Source of the DNA: an uncultured Lachnospiraceae bacterium
Lineage (GTDB): Bacteria; Bacillota; Clostridia; Lachnospirales; Lachnospiraceae
Assembly (NCBI GenBank): GCA_902793995.1
Contig: CADBFP010000004.1
Location: forward strand, 40,461-104,460
Direction: 5' to 3'
Length of the DNA stretch: 64,000 nucleotides
Shown here one piece after another: positions 18,775-26,280 of this stretch. Position numbers and translations under genes: made by a program. The notes beneath the pieces are model-generated. The model searched no databases and was not told where the DNA came from. It saw only the letters and a list, made by a program, of their open reading frames with translations. Position 1 is the stretch's first letter. Every line of letters starts with the position of its first letter.

Positions 18775-18804
18775 ACTTTATCAAATTAAGGGGACGGCGG
18801 TCAA
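18775..18804 (-). promoter_or_regulatory. Candidate promoter of the hydrogenase operon
   Basis: On the minus strand TTGACC (18799-18804) and TAAAGT (18775-18780) are 18 bp apart. The leader to the ATG at 18697 would be about 70 nt. The 349-bp gap to the divergent alcohol dehydrogenase also holds an inverted repeat AGTTAG-N6-CTAACT at 18858-18875, a possible regulator site; no gene is seen between 18785 and 19133. Confidence 0.5.
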
Positions 18805-19047
18805 GAAACGAGACTTTTTATATGATAGAAATAAAGGTGAAAAAACTACCAATATAAAGTTAGCAAGCACTAACTGAACAAATGTGCAATTTTTTGCTGA
18901 TTATTAAAGATGTCTCTCCGGGAGAAAGGGAAAGGGATCTTCGGCCGGGGGGGAGGATGGGTCTGGAATAATAAGGTATACAGAGCAAATATCCTTCTAA
19001 AACAGCATGAAATCCTCAAAAAAACTTAAAAAGAAAATGTTGAAAAC

Positions 19048-19087
19048 TTGACATAAAGAGGATAGATTGATAGTCTCTAAAGAGACT
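19048..19087 (+). promoter_or_regulatory. Promoter plus overlapping palindrome upstream of alcohol dehydrogenase
   Basis: TTGACA (19048-19053) and TAGTCT (19071-19076) are 17 bp apart. A perfect 7-bp inverted repeat AGTCTCT-AA-AGAGACT (19072-19087) overlaps the -10 and the start point. This is the expected place for a repressor operator, or it forms a hairpin at the very 5' end of the mRNA that could stabilise it. The strong AAAGGAG at 19120-19126 precedes the ATG. Confidence 0.6.
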
Positions 19088-19133
19088 TTTACAGAAGGTC
19101 GAAAACTCAAAACAGAGAAAGGAGCAAAACATA

Positions 19134-20201
19134 ATGAAAGGTTTTGCGATGCTCAAGATCGGCGAAGTAGGCTGGATCGAGAAGGAACGTCCCGTCTGCG
19201 GGCCTATGGATGCTATTTGTAAGCCCCTTGCCATTGCTATCTGCACCTCCGACGTACACACCGTATGGGAAGGCGCCGTAGGCGATCGTCACAACATGAT
19301 TCTGGGCCACGAAGGCTGCGCCGAAGTGGTGGAAGTAGGCGAACTGGTTAAGGATTTCAAGCCTGGCGATAAGGTGCTGGTACCCGCCATCACCCCCGAC
19401 TGGAACTCCCTGGAAGCCCAGGCTGGCTATTCCATGCATTCCGGCGGCATGCTGGCCGGCTGGAAGTTCTCCAACTTCAAAGATGGTCTGGATTCCGAAT
19501 ATTTCCATGTAAACGATGCGGACGGCAACCTGGCCCACATGCCCGAAGGCATGAGCCTGGAAGATGCCTGCATGCTGTCTGATATGGTTCCTACCGGCTT
19601 CCACGGCGTAGAGCTGGCGGATGTGCAGTTCGGCGACACCGTGCTGGTAATCGGCATCGGCCCCGTGGGTCTGATGAGCGTAGCCGGCGCCCGTCTGCGC
19701 GGCGCTTCCCGCATCATCGCTGTGGGTACCCGTCCTACCTGCGTAGAGGCTGCCAAGTTCTATGGCGCTGACGAATTCATCAGCTACAAGAACGGCACCA
19801 TCGAAGATCAGGTTCTGGCCATGACCAATGGCAAGGGCGTTGACAAGGTTATCGTAGCCGGCGGCGGCGTAGAGACCTTCGAATCCGCTATCAAGGCTCT
19901 GAAGGCCGGCGGCAAGATCGGCAACGTAAACTACCTGGGCAGCGGCGACTATGTGACCATCCCTCGTGTGGAATGGGGCGTAGGCATGGGCCACAAGCAG
20001 CTTCAGGGCGGCCTGATGCCCGGCGGACGTCTGCGCATGGAGAAGCTGGGCGCTCTGGTTTCCTCCGGCAAGCTGGATGTCAGCAAGCTGTCCACCCATG
20101 TATTCCATGGTTGGGAGCACATTCCGGAAGCTCTGCAGCTGATGAAGGATAAGCCCGCTGATCTGATCAAGCCCGTGGTAATCCTGGACAATCAGCCCTG
20201 A
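19134..20201 (+). CDS. NADP-dependent secondary alcohol dehydrogenase (TbADH type)
   Basis: A 355-aa zinc medium-chain dehydrogenase, collinear with Thermoanaerobacter brockii/Clostridium beijerinckii secondary ADH. Catalytic zinc ligands Cys37, His59 and Asp150, plus Glu60, fall at exactly the same numbers. The NADP-binding set Gly198-Thr199-Arg200 and Tyr218 is also present (Ser199 in TbADH is Thr here), so NADPH is the expected cofactor. It interconverts secondary alcohols or aldehydes and ketones in fermentation. Codon use is strongly biased to GGC, CTG and GTA with few rare codons, suggesting high expression. Monocistronic: own promoter and own terminator at 20298. Confidence 0.93.
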   Translation: MKGFAMLKIGEVGWIEKERPVCGPMDAICKPLAIAICTSDVHTVWEGAVGDRHNMILGHEGCAEVVEVGELVKDFKPGDKVLVPAITPDWNSLEAQAGYSMHSGGMLAGWKFSNFKDGLDSEYFHVNDADGNLAHMPEGMSLEDACMLSDMVPTGFHGVELADVQFGDTVLVIGIGPVGLMSVAGARLRGASRIIAVGTRPTCVEAAKFYGADEFISYKNGTIEDQVLAMTNGKGVDKVIVAGGGVETFESAIKALKAGGKIGNVNYLGSGDYVTIPRVEWGVGMGHKQLQGGLMPGGRLRMEKLGALVSSGKLDVSKLSTHVFHGWEHIPEALQLMKDKPADLIKPVVILDNQP

Positions 20202-20211
20202 TAAAAACAGC

Positions 20212-20285
20212 GGGCTCATCAGGGGATGAGCCCCTACGGAGAAGCTTACTGCGTAGTTCGTAGGGGCCGATGCCCTCATCGGCCC
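20212..20285. repeat. Two-hairpin CTACGG/CCGTAG repeat (family B)
   Basis: Hairpin one pairs GGGCTCATC (20212-20220) with GATGAGCCC (20225-20233), followed by CTACGG. Hairpin two is preceded by CGTAG and pairs GGGCCGATG (20264-20272) with CATCGGCCC (20277-20285). The same architecture with different but self-complementary stems recurs at 26179-26237 and about 50200-50326. Confidence 0.8.
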
Positions 20286-20297
20286 GCATACATACGG

Positions 20298-20322
20298 GGG
20301 CGGCCAGTGGCCGCCCTTTTTT
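20298..20322 (+). terminator. Rho-independent terminator of alcohol dehydrogenase
   Basis: GGGCGGCC (20298-20305) pairs with GGCCGCCC (20309-20316) around an AGT loop, followed by six T. Confidence 0.9.
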
Positions 20323-20332
20323 GAGGGAGCAG

Positions 20333-20434
20333 TGTCATTCTGAGCGGAGGGCCGTCAGGCCAGGAGTCGAAGAATCTTTCATCTTCCGTCTCCGTATAAG
20401 ATCCTTCGACTCGCTTCGCTCGCTCAGGATGACA
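20333..20434. repeat. MITE-like inverted-repeat element (family D)
   Basis: A left arm begins TGTCATTCTGAGCGG (20333) and ends AGTCGAAGAATCTT (about 20378). A right arm (20398-20434) is its inverted partner, reading on the minus strand TGTCATCCTGAGCGAGC and ending AAGGATCTT. Only about 20 bp lie between them and there is no gene. The arms match the inverted repeats that flank the GIY-YIG nuclease at 44631-45010 (33 of 37 positions for the right arm). The element ends 11 bp before the cobW start codon, and no Shine-Dalgarno is visible there. Confidence 0.75.
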
Positions 20435-20445
20435 CCTATACAGTT

Positions 20446-21432
20446 ATGAAAATATTAATTGTCTCCGGCTTTTTGGGAGCCGGCAAAACCACCTTTATTA
20501 AAGAACTGATTCGCCGCAGCGGCACCCGCCCCGTCATCATGGAAAATGAGTACGGGGAAAACAATCTGGACGCGCAGGAACTGGAGCGCGTAATCGAGTC
20601 GCCCTCCCCCGCCCCTGACGGGGCACCCTCCCCCGCGTCCGGGAGAGGGCAGGAGATGAAAATCCTGGAATTTATGGAGGGCTGTGTTTGCTGTACCATG
20701 AAGGACAGCTTTGTGAATTCGGTGCTGACCATTTTCTCCGGTCTGGCGCCGGAATATCTGGTGATCGAACCCACGGGAGTGGGGCGCCTCTCCAGCATTC
20801 TGGAGAATCTGAAGCCCATACTCCATGACAATATAGAAATCCTAAAGCCGGTGGTAGTCTTGTCTCCCCGGACCTACGCCGCCAATATGGCGGAATGGCC
20901 CGGTCTCTACCGGGATCAGGTGGCCAACGCGGCTGTCGTTGTCTTTTCCAAGGGAGAGCAGGAGGATCCGGCTCTGCTGGCGGAAGTGGCGGGACAGATC
21001 CGGGAAATCAATCCCCGGGCGGAAATTGTGCAGGAGCATTACAGCCGGCGGCCGGATGCCTGGTGGCGGAGCCTTATGGATCTGCCGGCGGAGGAGCTGG
21101 CCGTCACGGAGGAAGGCGCGGCAGAGCGCTTTGACCAATTGAGCCTCCACGGCGCCCATCTGGAAACGCCCGCCCAGCTGATCCTGCTTTTAGAGGATTG
21201 CCTTCGGGGAGAAATGGGGCATATCCCCCGGGCCAAGGGGGTGCTGCCGGTGGGAGACGAGTGGTTCCGTTTCGATCTGGCAGACAGGCAATATGCCATC
21301 ACCGGGGCGCCGGAGGGAGAAATCCAGTGTGTGTTTATCGGCCGGGATCTTCGGGAGGATGCGCTTTGCCGCCGCCTGGGGACTTCCCGGGAGGACGAGG
21401 CCTTTTATAATCCCCGGATGCGGTTTGGATGA
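20446..21432 (+). CDS. CobW/P47K-family (COG0523) GTPase, metal chaperone-like
   Basis: A 328-aa G3E GTPase. Walker A GFLGAGKTT at 8-16, switch region ENEYGENNLD, zinc-binding CxCC in GCVCC (residues 80-83), and IEPTGVGRL. COG0523 proteins deliver zinc, cobalt or other metals to target enzymes. It stands alone, with no cobalamin genes nearby, so the client is unknown. Residues 52-70 (SPSPAPDGAPSPASGRGQE) are a Pro/Ala/Ser-rich insertion between the switch and CxCC regions, encoded by a palindromic repeat; the reading frame stays open through it. No Shine-Dalgarno sequence is visible before the ATG. Confidence 0.85.
   Translation: MKILIVSGFLGAGKTTFIKELIRRSGTRPVIMENEYGENNLDAQELERVIESPSPAPDGAPSPASGRGQEMKILEFMEGCVCCTMKDSFVNSVLTIFSGLAPEYLVIEPTGVGRLSSILENLKPILHDNIEILKPVVVLSPRTYAANMAEWPGLYRDQVANAAVVVFSKGEQEDPALLAEVAGQIREINPRAEIVQEHYSRRPDAWWRSLMDLPAEELAVTEEGAAERFDQLSLHGAHLETPAQLILLLEDCLRGEMGHIPRAKGVLPVGDEWFRFDLADRQYAITGAPEGEIQCVFIGRDLREDALCRRLGTSREDEAFYNPRMRFG
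20599..20655. repeat. Palindromic repeat inserted in frame inside the cobW-like gene
   Basis: Two hairpins: GCCCC (20611-20615) with GGGGC (20620-20624), and CCCTCCCCCG (20626-20635) with CGGGAGAGGG (20640-20649, one mismatch). The DNA is much more GC-rich and low-complexity than flanking codons and looks like an intergenic repeat. Its 57 nt are a multiple of three and add 19 residues without a stop. Confidence 0.7.
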
Positions 21433-21533
21433 CTGGTACCCCGACAGAAAGAAGGAAAAATGAGAAGAATCCAAAAGCCCGGGGAATCGCCTTCCTGCAG
21501 GCTTTTGGAGACGGTGCCGCCGCCCTTTTCACC

Positions 21534-21562
21534 TTGACAGTCTCCGGGATATGGGATAGAAT
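21534..21562 (+). promoter_or_regulatory. Promoter of the HD-domain gene
   Basis: TTGACA (21534-21539), 17-bp spacer, TAGAAT (21557-21562). The start point near 21569 gives a leader of about 29 nt. Confidence 0.75.
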
Positions 21563-21597
21563 TAGTTGAGATTTGTACCCCTTATCTTGAGGTATTT

Positions 21598-23481
21598 ATG
21601 AGCAGAAGAGAGCAATTTGACAAATATATCGATCTGACTCTGAAGGTGCGGAGTCTGTCTTCTCCGTTGACGAATGAGACGGAAGGGGATAAGGGATACC
21701 GGGATACCCTGCTGGAGAACTTTAAAAGCATCCGGACCTTTGCGGTGGAAAAAAAAGAGATTCTGGAGAATCATATCAATCCCCTGCTGAACTCCCGGCG
21801 CAAGCTGACCAAAGGGGAAATCGATGATCTGAAATATTTTTATTCCCGGATTTTTAACGCCTATCAAATGGAAAATCTGGACCTGCCTCTCACCTACCGG
21901 ATCGCGGACCGGATCCTTTTGGATGCGGATAAAAAAGAAAACGAAAGGGATATTATCGCCGCCCTGGATGCCAAGGTGGAGATTTCCTTTGCCTATATGC
22001 ATATGATCCAGCGCCTGACGCCCGTGGATAAGATTTGCTATTATTTCCGGGACGAAGGCTTAAAGGCCGCCAACCGGCTGCTGGAGTACCTGCCCAAATC
22101 CAAATTCCGCAAATTGCCGGACGAAACCTCCAAGCAGGTGGTTTTGGTCAATTCCCGCTATATCAGCGCCCTCTTTGACCGCAGCGACCATTACAGCAAA
22201 AAGACCAACCGCCATGACTTAAGCGTGCTGGAGCGGTCTCTGGCTCTGGCGGAGGATCCCTTCTATTTGCGGGAAGCCCCTCATTATAATTGGCGCTACC
22301 ACGAATTCCGGGCCCTTCAGTATATTACGGACCTGGCCCAGTTCAGCAATGTACGGGGCATGGACGGGGAGAGCCTGGAGAAGCTTTACGGCTACGCCCG
22401 GCGGATGGATGAGCTCTGGCACAGCAGCGAGGTGTATTATTCCCGCCATGCCCCCCGGCAGGTGATGGATCTGTACATCAGCCGCATCGACTTTTTGACG
22501 GGACGCATAAGCGGCGAGGATTACCGGGCGACGTTATACCGGATCGTGGAAAGCCGGGAAGATATCAAGTATGATTTCCATGACAACCTCATCAATGTGT
22601 TCGTGATGTGCGAATACTTGATGAGCCTGAAGGAAGGCAGTTTTACCGGGGAAGAAAAGGCCCAGCTGCAGCATTTTTATGACCGGATGGTGGGTTATCT
22701 GCACCGCATGCCCCGGAAGGGCAGCATTTCCTTCGCCCTTTCCTTCCTTTCCGATATTTTGAAGCTGTACAAAGAGGTGCGGGGGGAAGGCGAGTTTGAA
22801 GAGATCTGCCTGAAATTGATGGCGGCGCTCCATCCCCTGACCTATATCCATTCCCTGAGCGTGGCGGAGTTCTCCCGGATTCTGGCAGAAAGCCTTCTGG
22901 AAAAGGAGCCGGAGCGCTTCATTGGCTTTAAGGGCTTAAAGAGCCGGGAAGAGGTGCTGGGGGCCCGGGATCAGATCCTGGACTTCGCTTATCATGCCGC
23001 CCTCACCCACGATATCGGCAAGCTGTTTGTGACGGAAATCATTACCACCTACGACCGGAAGCTCTTTGACGAAGAGTTCCAGATGATCCGTTCCCATCCC
23101 GTCATCGGGGCCTATGTGCTGTCCAAGCACGAAGGAACCAGGGACTATGTCAATACGGCCAAATATCATCACCTTTATTACGACGGCAGCCAGGGATACC
23201 CTTTAGAGGACATTTCCCATCTGCCGGAGCGGGTCTTCATTGAGATTCTGGCCTGCGCCGATTGCCTGGACGCCGCTACGGATTCCGTGGGCCGCAGCTA
23301 CAAAGAAGGCAAGAGCCTGGAGGAATTCCTCCAGGAAATCAAAGAAGGGAGCGGCACACGCTACGCCCCCTATGTGGTGGATCTCTTCAATGAGGAGAAG
23401 GTCTTATGCAGGATTCAGAAAACCCTGCTCATCGGCCGGGATGAGAATTATCAAAAGACCTATCATCTGTTAAAAGATTAA
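21598..23481 (+). CDS. HD-GYP-like metal-dependent phosphohydrolase domain protein
   Basis: A 627-aa cytosolic protein. The C-terminal third (about 455-590) is an HD-GYP-like domain: HDIGK, then RSHPVIGAYVLS, and HHLYYDGSQGYP, close to the HHExxDGxGYP signature of cyclic-di-GMP phosphodiesterases. The Glu of HHExxDG is replaced by Tyr (HHLYYDG), so catalysis may differ from classical RpfG. The first 400 residues are helical with no recognised domain and no TM segment; they may be a sensor or scaffold. It has its own promoter and converges with fbp, overlapping it by 4 nt. A diguanylate cyclase at 50403 makes c-di-GMP turnover plausible. Confidence 0.75.
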   Translation: MSRREQFDKYIDLTLKVRSLSSPLTNETEGDKGYRDTLLENFKSIRTFAVEKKEILENHINPLLNSRRKLTKGEIDDLKYFYSRIFNAYQMENLDLPLTYRIADRILLDADKKENERDIIAALDAKVEISFAYMHMIQRLTPVDKICYYFRDEGLKAANRLLEYLPKSKFRKLPDETSKQVVLVNSRYISALFDRSDHYSKKTNRHDLSVLERSLALAEDPFYLREAPHYNWRYHEFRALQYITDLAQFSNVRGMDGESLEKLYGYARRMDELWHSSEVYYSRHAPRQVMDLYISRIDFLTGRISGEDYRATLYRIVESREDIKYDFHDNLINVFVMCEYLMSLKEGSFTGEEKAQLQHFYDRMVGYLHRMPRKGSISFALSFLSDILKLYKEVRGEGEFEEICLKLMAALHPLTYIHSLSVAEFSRILAESLLEKEPERFIGFKGLKSREEVLGARDQILDFAYHAALTHDIGKLFVTEIITTYDRKLFDEEFQMIRSHPVIGAYVLSKHEGTRDYVNTAKYHHLYYDGSQGYPLEDISHLPERVFIEILACADCLDAATDSVGRSYKEGKSLEEFLQEIKEGSGTRYAPYVVDLFNEEKVLCRIQKTLLIGRDENYQKTYHLLKD

Positions 23482-25475
23482 TTCTGTTTTTTTCCGTGGT
23501 TTTCTTTGACCGCCCCATCCTTAAAGGCCTGTAATAGGGCCTTTAAGTCTTTTATCTGGCTTTCCAGCTCCCGGCCGATATCCGTGTCCCTGATTTTCAG
23601 TTTCTGTCCCATTTGTTCAAAGATTACCGGCGTGCAGTCGATATCCGAGTTTTCCTCCAGGGCTTTTTCCCGGCCGGCAAAGGGCTGGTGGGAGACAATG
23701 CGGTAGTGCTCCGCATTGAATACCAGGGTATAGCCGGCAATGCCGCTGGTGGGCTGATAGGCCTTGCAGAAGCCTCCGTCTATCACGATCAGCCTGCCGC
23801 CGCCTTTAATGGGGCTTTCTCCCTTGCCGGTCTTCACCGGCACATGGCCGTTGATGATATGGCAGTGCTCCCCGGAAAGGCCGAATTCCGCCAGAATGTA
23901 TTCGCAGACCTCTTTGTTGTCATATAGCTGATAATAGGCATTTTTGGGCTCCGCCCAGGCGGCTTCGTCCTCAATCAGCCGCCGCTCGAAGGTGGTCATC
24001 CTGTCCTTGCCGAAGAGAGGGCTGTTCCGCCCCGCCCAGAGGAACCAGAGGAAATCCATGCCCCGTTCCTTGTCCGGAGAGCCGGGCTTGAAATAATAAG
24101 CCTGGCGGGCGGCTTTGTCCGCATAATCGAAGAGGGCCCGGCCGCTGCGTTCTTTGCCCCCCAGGGTAAAGCGCATCAGCTCCCCTTCCGGCGTCATGGG
24201 CACGCAGCCGTGGAAAATCAGGTTGCCGTTGTAGATCTTGTAGAAGCAGCCTTTGGAGTAGAGGAAGCGCACATGGGCCTGGAGCTTCTCGCTGTGGAGG
24301 AAGGAGGCGGTAAGCTGCCGGATCACCGAGTCTTCCTCCGGGGTCAGGGCGTAGGGATCCGCCGGATCCACCGTGGGGAAGTCCGTATCCTTTAAGGGCC
24401 AGGTGGTGCCGTCTATGGTAATGCACTTGTTTTCGTAATCGATCTTATCCAGCAGCAGCCGGTCCTCCATGCCGTATTCCGGGTGCCGCAGAATCTTTTG
24501 CCCCTCCAGCTTAAAGAGGATCACGGTGATGGCTTTGTGCATGCGGGCGGAGAGGAGCTTATCCTTTTCCGTGAATTGCTCCTTGTCTTCGCCGCTGAGC
24601 TTTACCTTAAAGCAGCTGACATCGCAGTCTTTATAGACTTCGTTAGCGAAAACCGAGAGGGGGCGCAGGGAAATGCCGTAGCCCCGTTCCACCACCATTA
24701 AATTGTTGTAATGAATGGAATTGGAAAGCACCGTGGCCACCAGAGTCCGGCTGCCGGAGGCGGCGCCCATCCAGAGAATGTCATGGTTGCCCCATTCGAT
24801 ATCCACCCGGTGATAGGCCATCAAATCGTCCAGAATCTTATCTGCCCGGGGGCCCCTGTCGAAAATATCCCCCACCAGATGCAGCTGGTCCACCATCCGC
24901 TTGATCAGGGAGGAGAGGGCCCCAATCAGACCGTCCGCCTGGTCGATCTCAATTACCGTGGCGATGATGTTTTCGAAATAATCGTGCTTATCCACCTCCT
25001 GGGAATGGGTGTGAAGCAGTTCTTCGATAATATAGGCATAGTCCGGGTTCAAGGATTTGCGAACCTTGGAGCGGGTATAGCGGGAGGAGGCAAAGCGGGC
25101 CAACTCCACCAGCCGGTGGAGGGTAATCCGGTACCACTCCGCCGGATTTTCCAGGGTGGGCAGAATCCGCTTGATTTTCTCCTTGGGATAATAAATGAGG
25201 GTGGCCAGCTGGTTCCGCTCCGCCAGGGAGACCGTGTCTCCGAAGAGCTCGTCGATGCGGCTGCGGATGACCCCGGAGCAGGCGTTGATGAGATGCCGGA
25301 AGGCTTCGTGCTCGCCGTGGACATCGGAGATAAAGTGTTCACAGGCCTTGGGCAGGTTCAGAATGGCCTGTAAATTGATGATCTCCGTTCCCGCCGCCTG
25401 GACCGTGGGGAATTCCCGGGCCAGGAGAGTCAGGTAACGGAGTTCCTGGGGTGTGTAGGTTTTTGCGTCTTTCAT
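23478..25475 (-). CDS. fbp: Fructose-1,6-bisphosphatase, class III
   Basis: A 665-aa protein of the Firmicutes-specific class III FBPase family (usual length about 640-670). It hydrolyses fructose-1,6-bisphosphate in gluconeogenesis. Calcineurin-like metal motifs are visible: FISDVHGEHEAF (about 48-59), DIFDRGPRAD (about 195) and EWGNHDILWMGA (about 215), plus NGHVPVKTGKGESPI near the C-terminus. It is the last gene of the V-ATPase operon: its ATG overlaps the atpD stop as ATGA, so it is translationally coupled. Confidence 0.95.
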   Translation of the reverse strand: MKDAKTYTPQELRYLTLLAREFPTVQAAGTEIINLQAILNLPKACEHFISDVHGEHEAFRHLINACSGVIRSRIDELFGDTVSLAERNQLATLIYYPKEKIKRILPTLENPAEWYRITLHRLVELARFASSRYTRSKVRKSLNPDYAYIIEELLHTHSQEVDKHDYFENIIATVIEIDQADGLIGALSSLIKRMVDQLHLVGDIFDRGPRADKILDDLMAYHRVDIEWGNHDILWMGAASGSRTLVATVLSNSIHYNNLMVVERGYGISLRPLSVFANEVYKDCDVSCFKVKLSGEDKEQFTEKDKLLSARMHKAITVILFKLEGQKILRHPEYGMEDRLLLDKIDYENKCITIDGTTWPLKDTDFPTVDPADPYALTPEEDSVIRQLTASFLHSEKLQAHVRFLYSKGCFYKIYNGNLIFHGCVPMTPEGELMRFTLGGKERSGRALFDYADKAARQAYYFKPGSPDKERGMDFLWFLWAGRNSPLFGKDRMTTFERRLIEDEAAWAEPKNAYYQLYDNKEVCEYILAEFGLSGEHCHIINGHVPVKTGKGESPIKGGGRLIVIDGGFCKAYQPTSGIAGYTLVFNAEHYRIVSHQPFAGREKALEENSDIDCTPVIFEQMGQKLKIRDTDIGRELESQIKDLKALLQAFKDGAVKENHGKKQN

Positions 25476-26143
25476 AAGGCTTCCTGCATTTTCCGCGCCT
25501 TTTCCATGGCTTCCGCCACCATCATATCCTGAATCTTCATGAGGCGGATCTGGGTAGAACGCTCATTTTCGTCTAATTTCATGGTGATGAACTTGATTTT
25601 TGCCTGGGCATCCGGAATGATCTGATGCTCCAGGGCGTTGACCCGGCGGCGGGTCTTTTCGATTTCCGCAGACATCAGCCGGCAGGATTTTTCCACCTCC
25701 GCCAGCCGTAAAAGATCCGGCAGAGTCTCGTTTAAGGCGGAGACGGCATCGTCCAGCTCCGGGGCGGTGAAGGCGAAGCCGTAGCTGAAAATGTCTCCGG
25801 CTTTATCCGTCCGGGTCTTCTTTTCAAAGGCGGGCACCTCCACGCTCATGATGTTTTTCACCTGGGTTTCCAGGAAAACCTGCTGTTTGGGAGCCAGGAG
25901 GGCGGTGTTTAAGACCTGGTCCGAGGTGGCGGCCCGGGCCATGAGAAAGCCTGCATTGGCCCGCTTCATGGCCTCCTCCACCCGTTCCCGCAGGAGCTTG
26001 TTTTCCCGCACCAAATCCAGGAACTGGCGCATGAGCTCGTCCCGCTTGTCTTTTAAGAGTTTGTGGCCCCGCATGGCGGTGGAGAGGCGGCGTTTTTGTT
26101 TGGCCAGCTCCATCCGGGTGGGGATGATTTGGGTAGATGCCAT
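25472..26143 (-). CDS. atpD: V-type ATP synthase subunit D
   Basis: A 223-aa central-stalk subunit: ASTQIIPTRMELAKQKRRLSTAMRGHKLLKDKRDELMRQF is the classical D start, followed by long coiled-coil helices at both ends. It forms the rotor shaft with F. The start is the ATG at 26143 with GAGG 6 nt upstream; this Shine-Dalgarno lies inside a duplicated copy of the atpB 3' end (26145-26173), so the duplication preserved translation. A repeat element separates it from atpB. Downstream it is coupled to fbp. Confidence 0.95.
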   Translation of the reverse strand: MASTQIIPTRMELAKQKRRLSTAMRGHKLLKDKRDELMRQFLDLVRENKLLRERVEEAMKRANAGFLMARAATSDQVLNTALLAPKQQVFLETQVKNIMSVEVPAFEKKTRTDKAGDIFSYGFAFTAPELDDAVSALNETLPDLLRLAEVEKSCRLMSAEIEKTRRRVNALEHQIIPDAQAKIKFITMKLDENERSTQIRLMKIQDMMVAEAMEKARKMQEAL

Positions 26144-26144
26144 A

Positions 26145-26280
26145 TTAGTCCTCGTTATAATACATATCCAGGTGCAACGGGCGGGCAATGCCCGCCCCTA
26201 CGGATTATCCGCCCGTAGGGGCGACCATTGGTCGCCCGATACTGCTGCCGCTTAGGTCTCGTTATAATACATATCCAGGT
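26145..26280. repeat. Family B repeat with flanking 29-bp duplication of the atpB end
   Basis: The element core (26179-26237) has hairpin GGGCGGGC/GCCCGCCC (26179-26186 with 26190-26197), CTACGG, a short spacer, CGTAG, and hairpin GGGCGACC/GGTCGCCC (26219-26226 with 26230-26237). On both sides lies the same 29-bp segment (26145-26173 and 26252-26280) with only two or three differences at the stop-codon end. It encodes LDMYYNE plus one residue and stop. The right copy is the current atpB end (YYNET-stop). The left copy reads YYNED-stop and directly precedes atpD, as expected for the ancestral junction. This looks like an insertion with target duplication. Confidence 0.85.

Noticed and set aside
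19107-20279. 390-codon open frame on the minus strand opposite the alcohol dehydrogenase
   Set aside because: Antisense shadow of a highly biased gene; no start signal and no recognisable protein.
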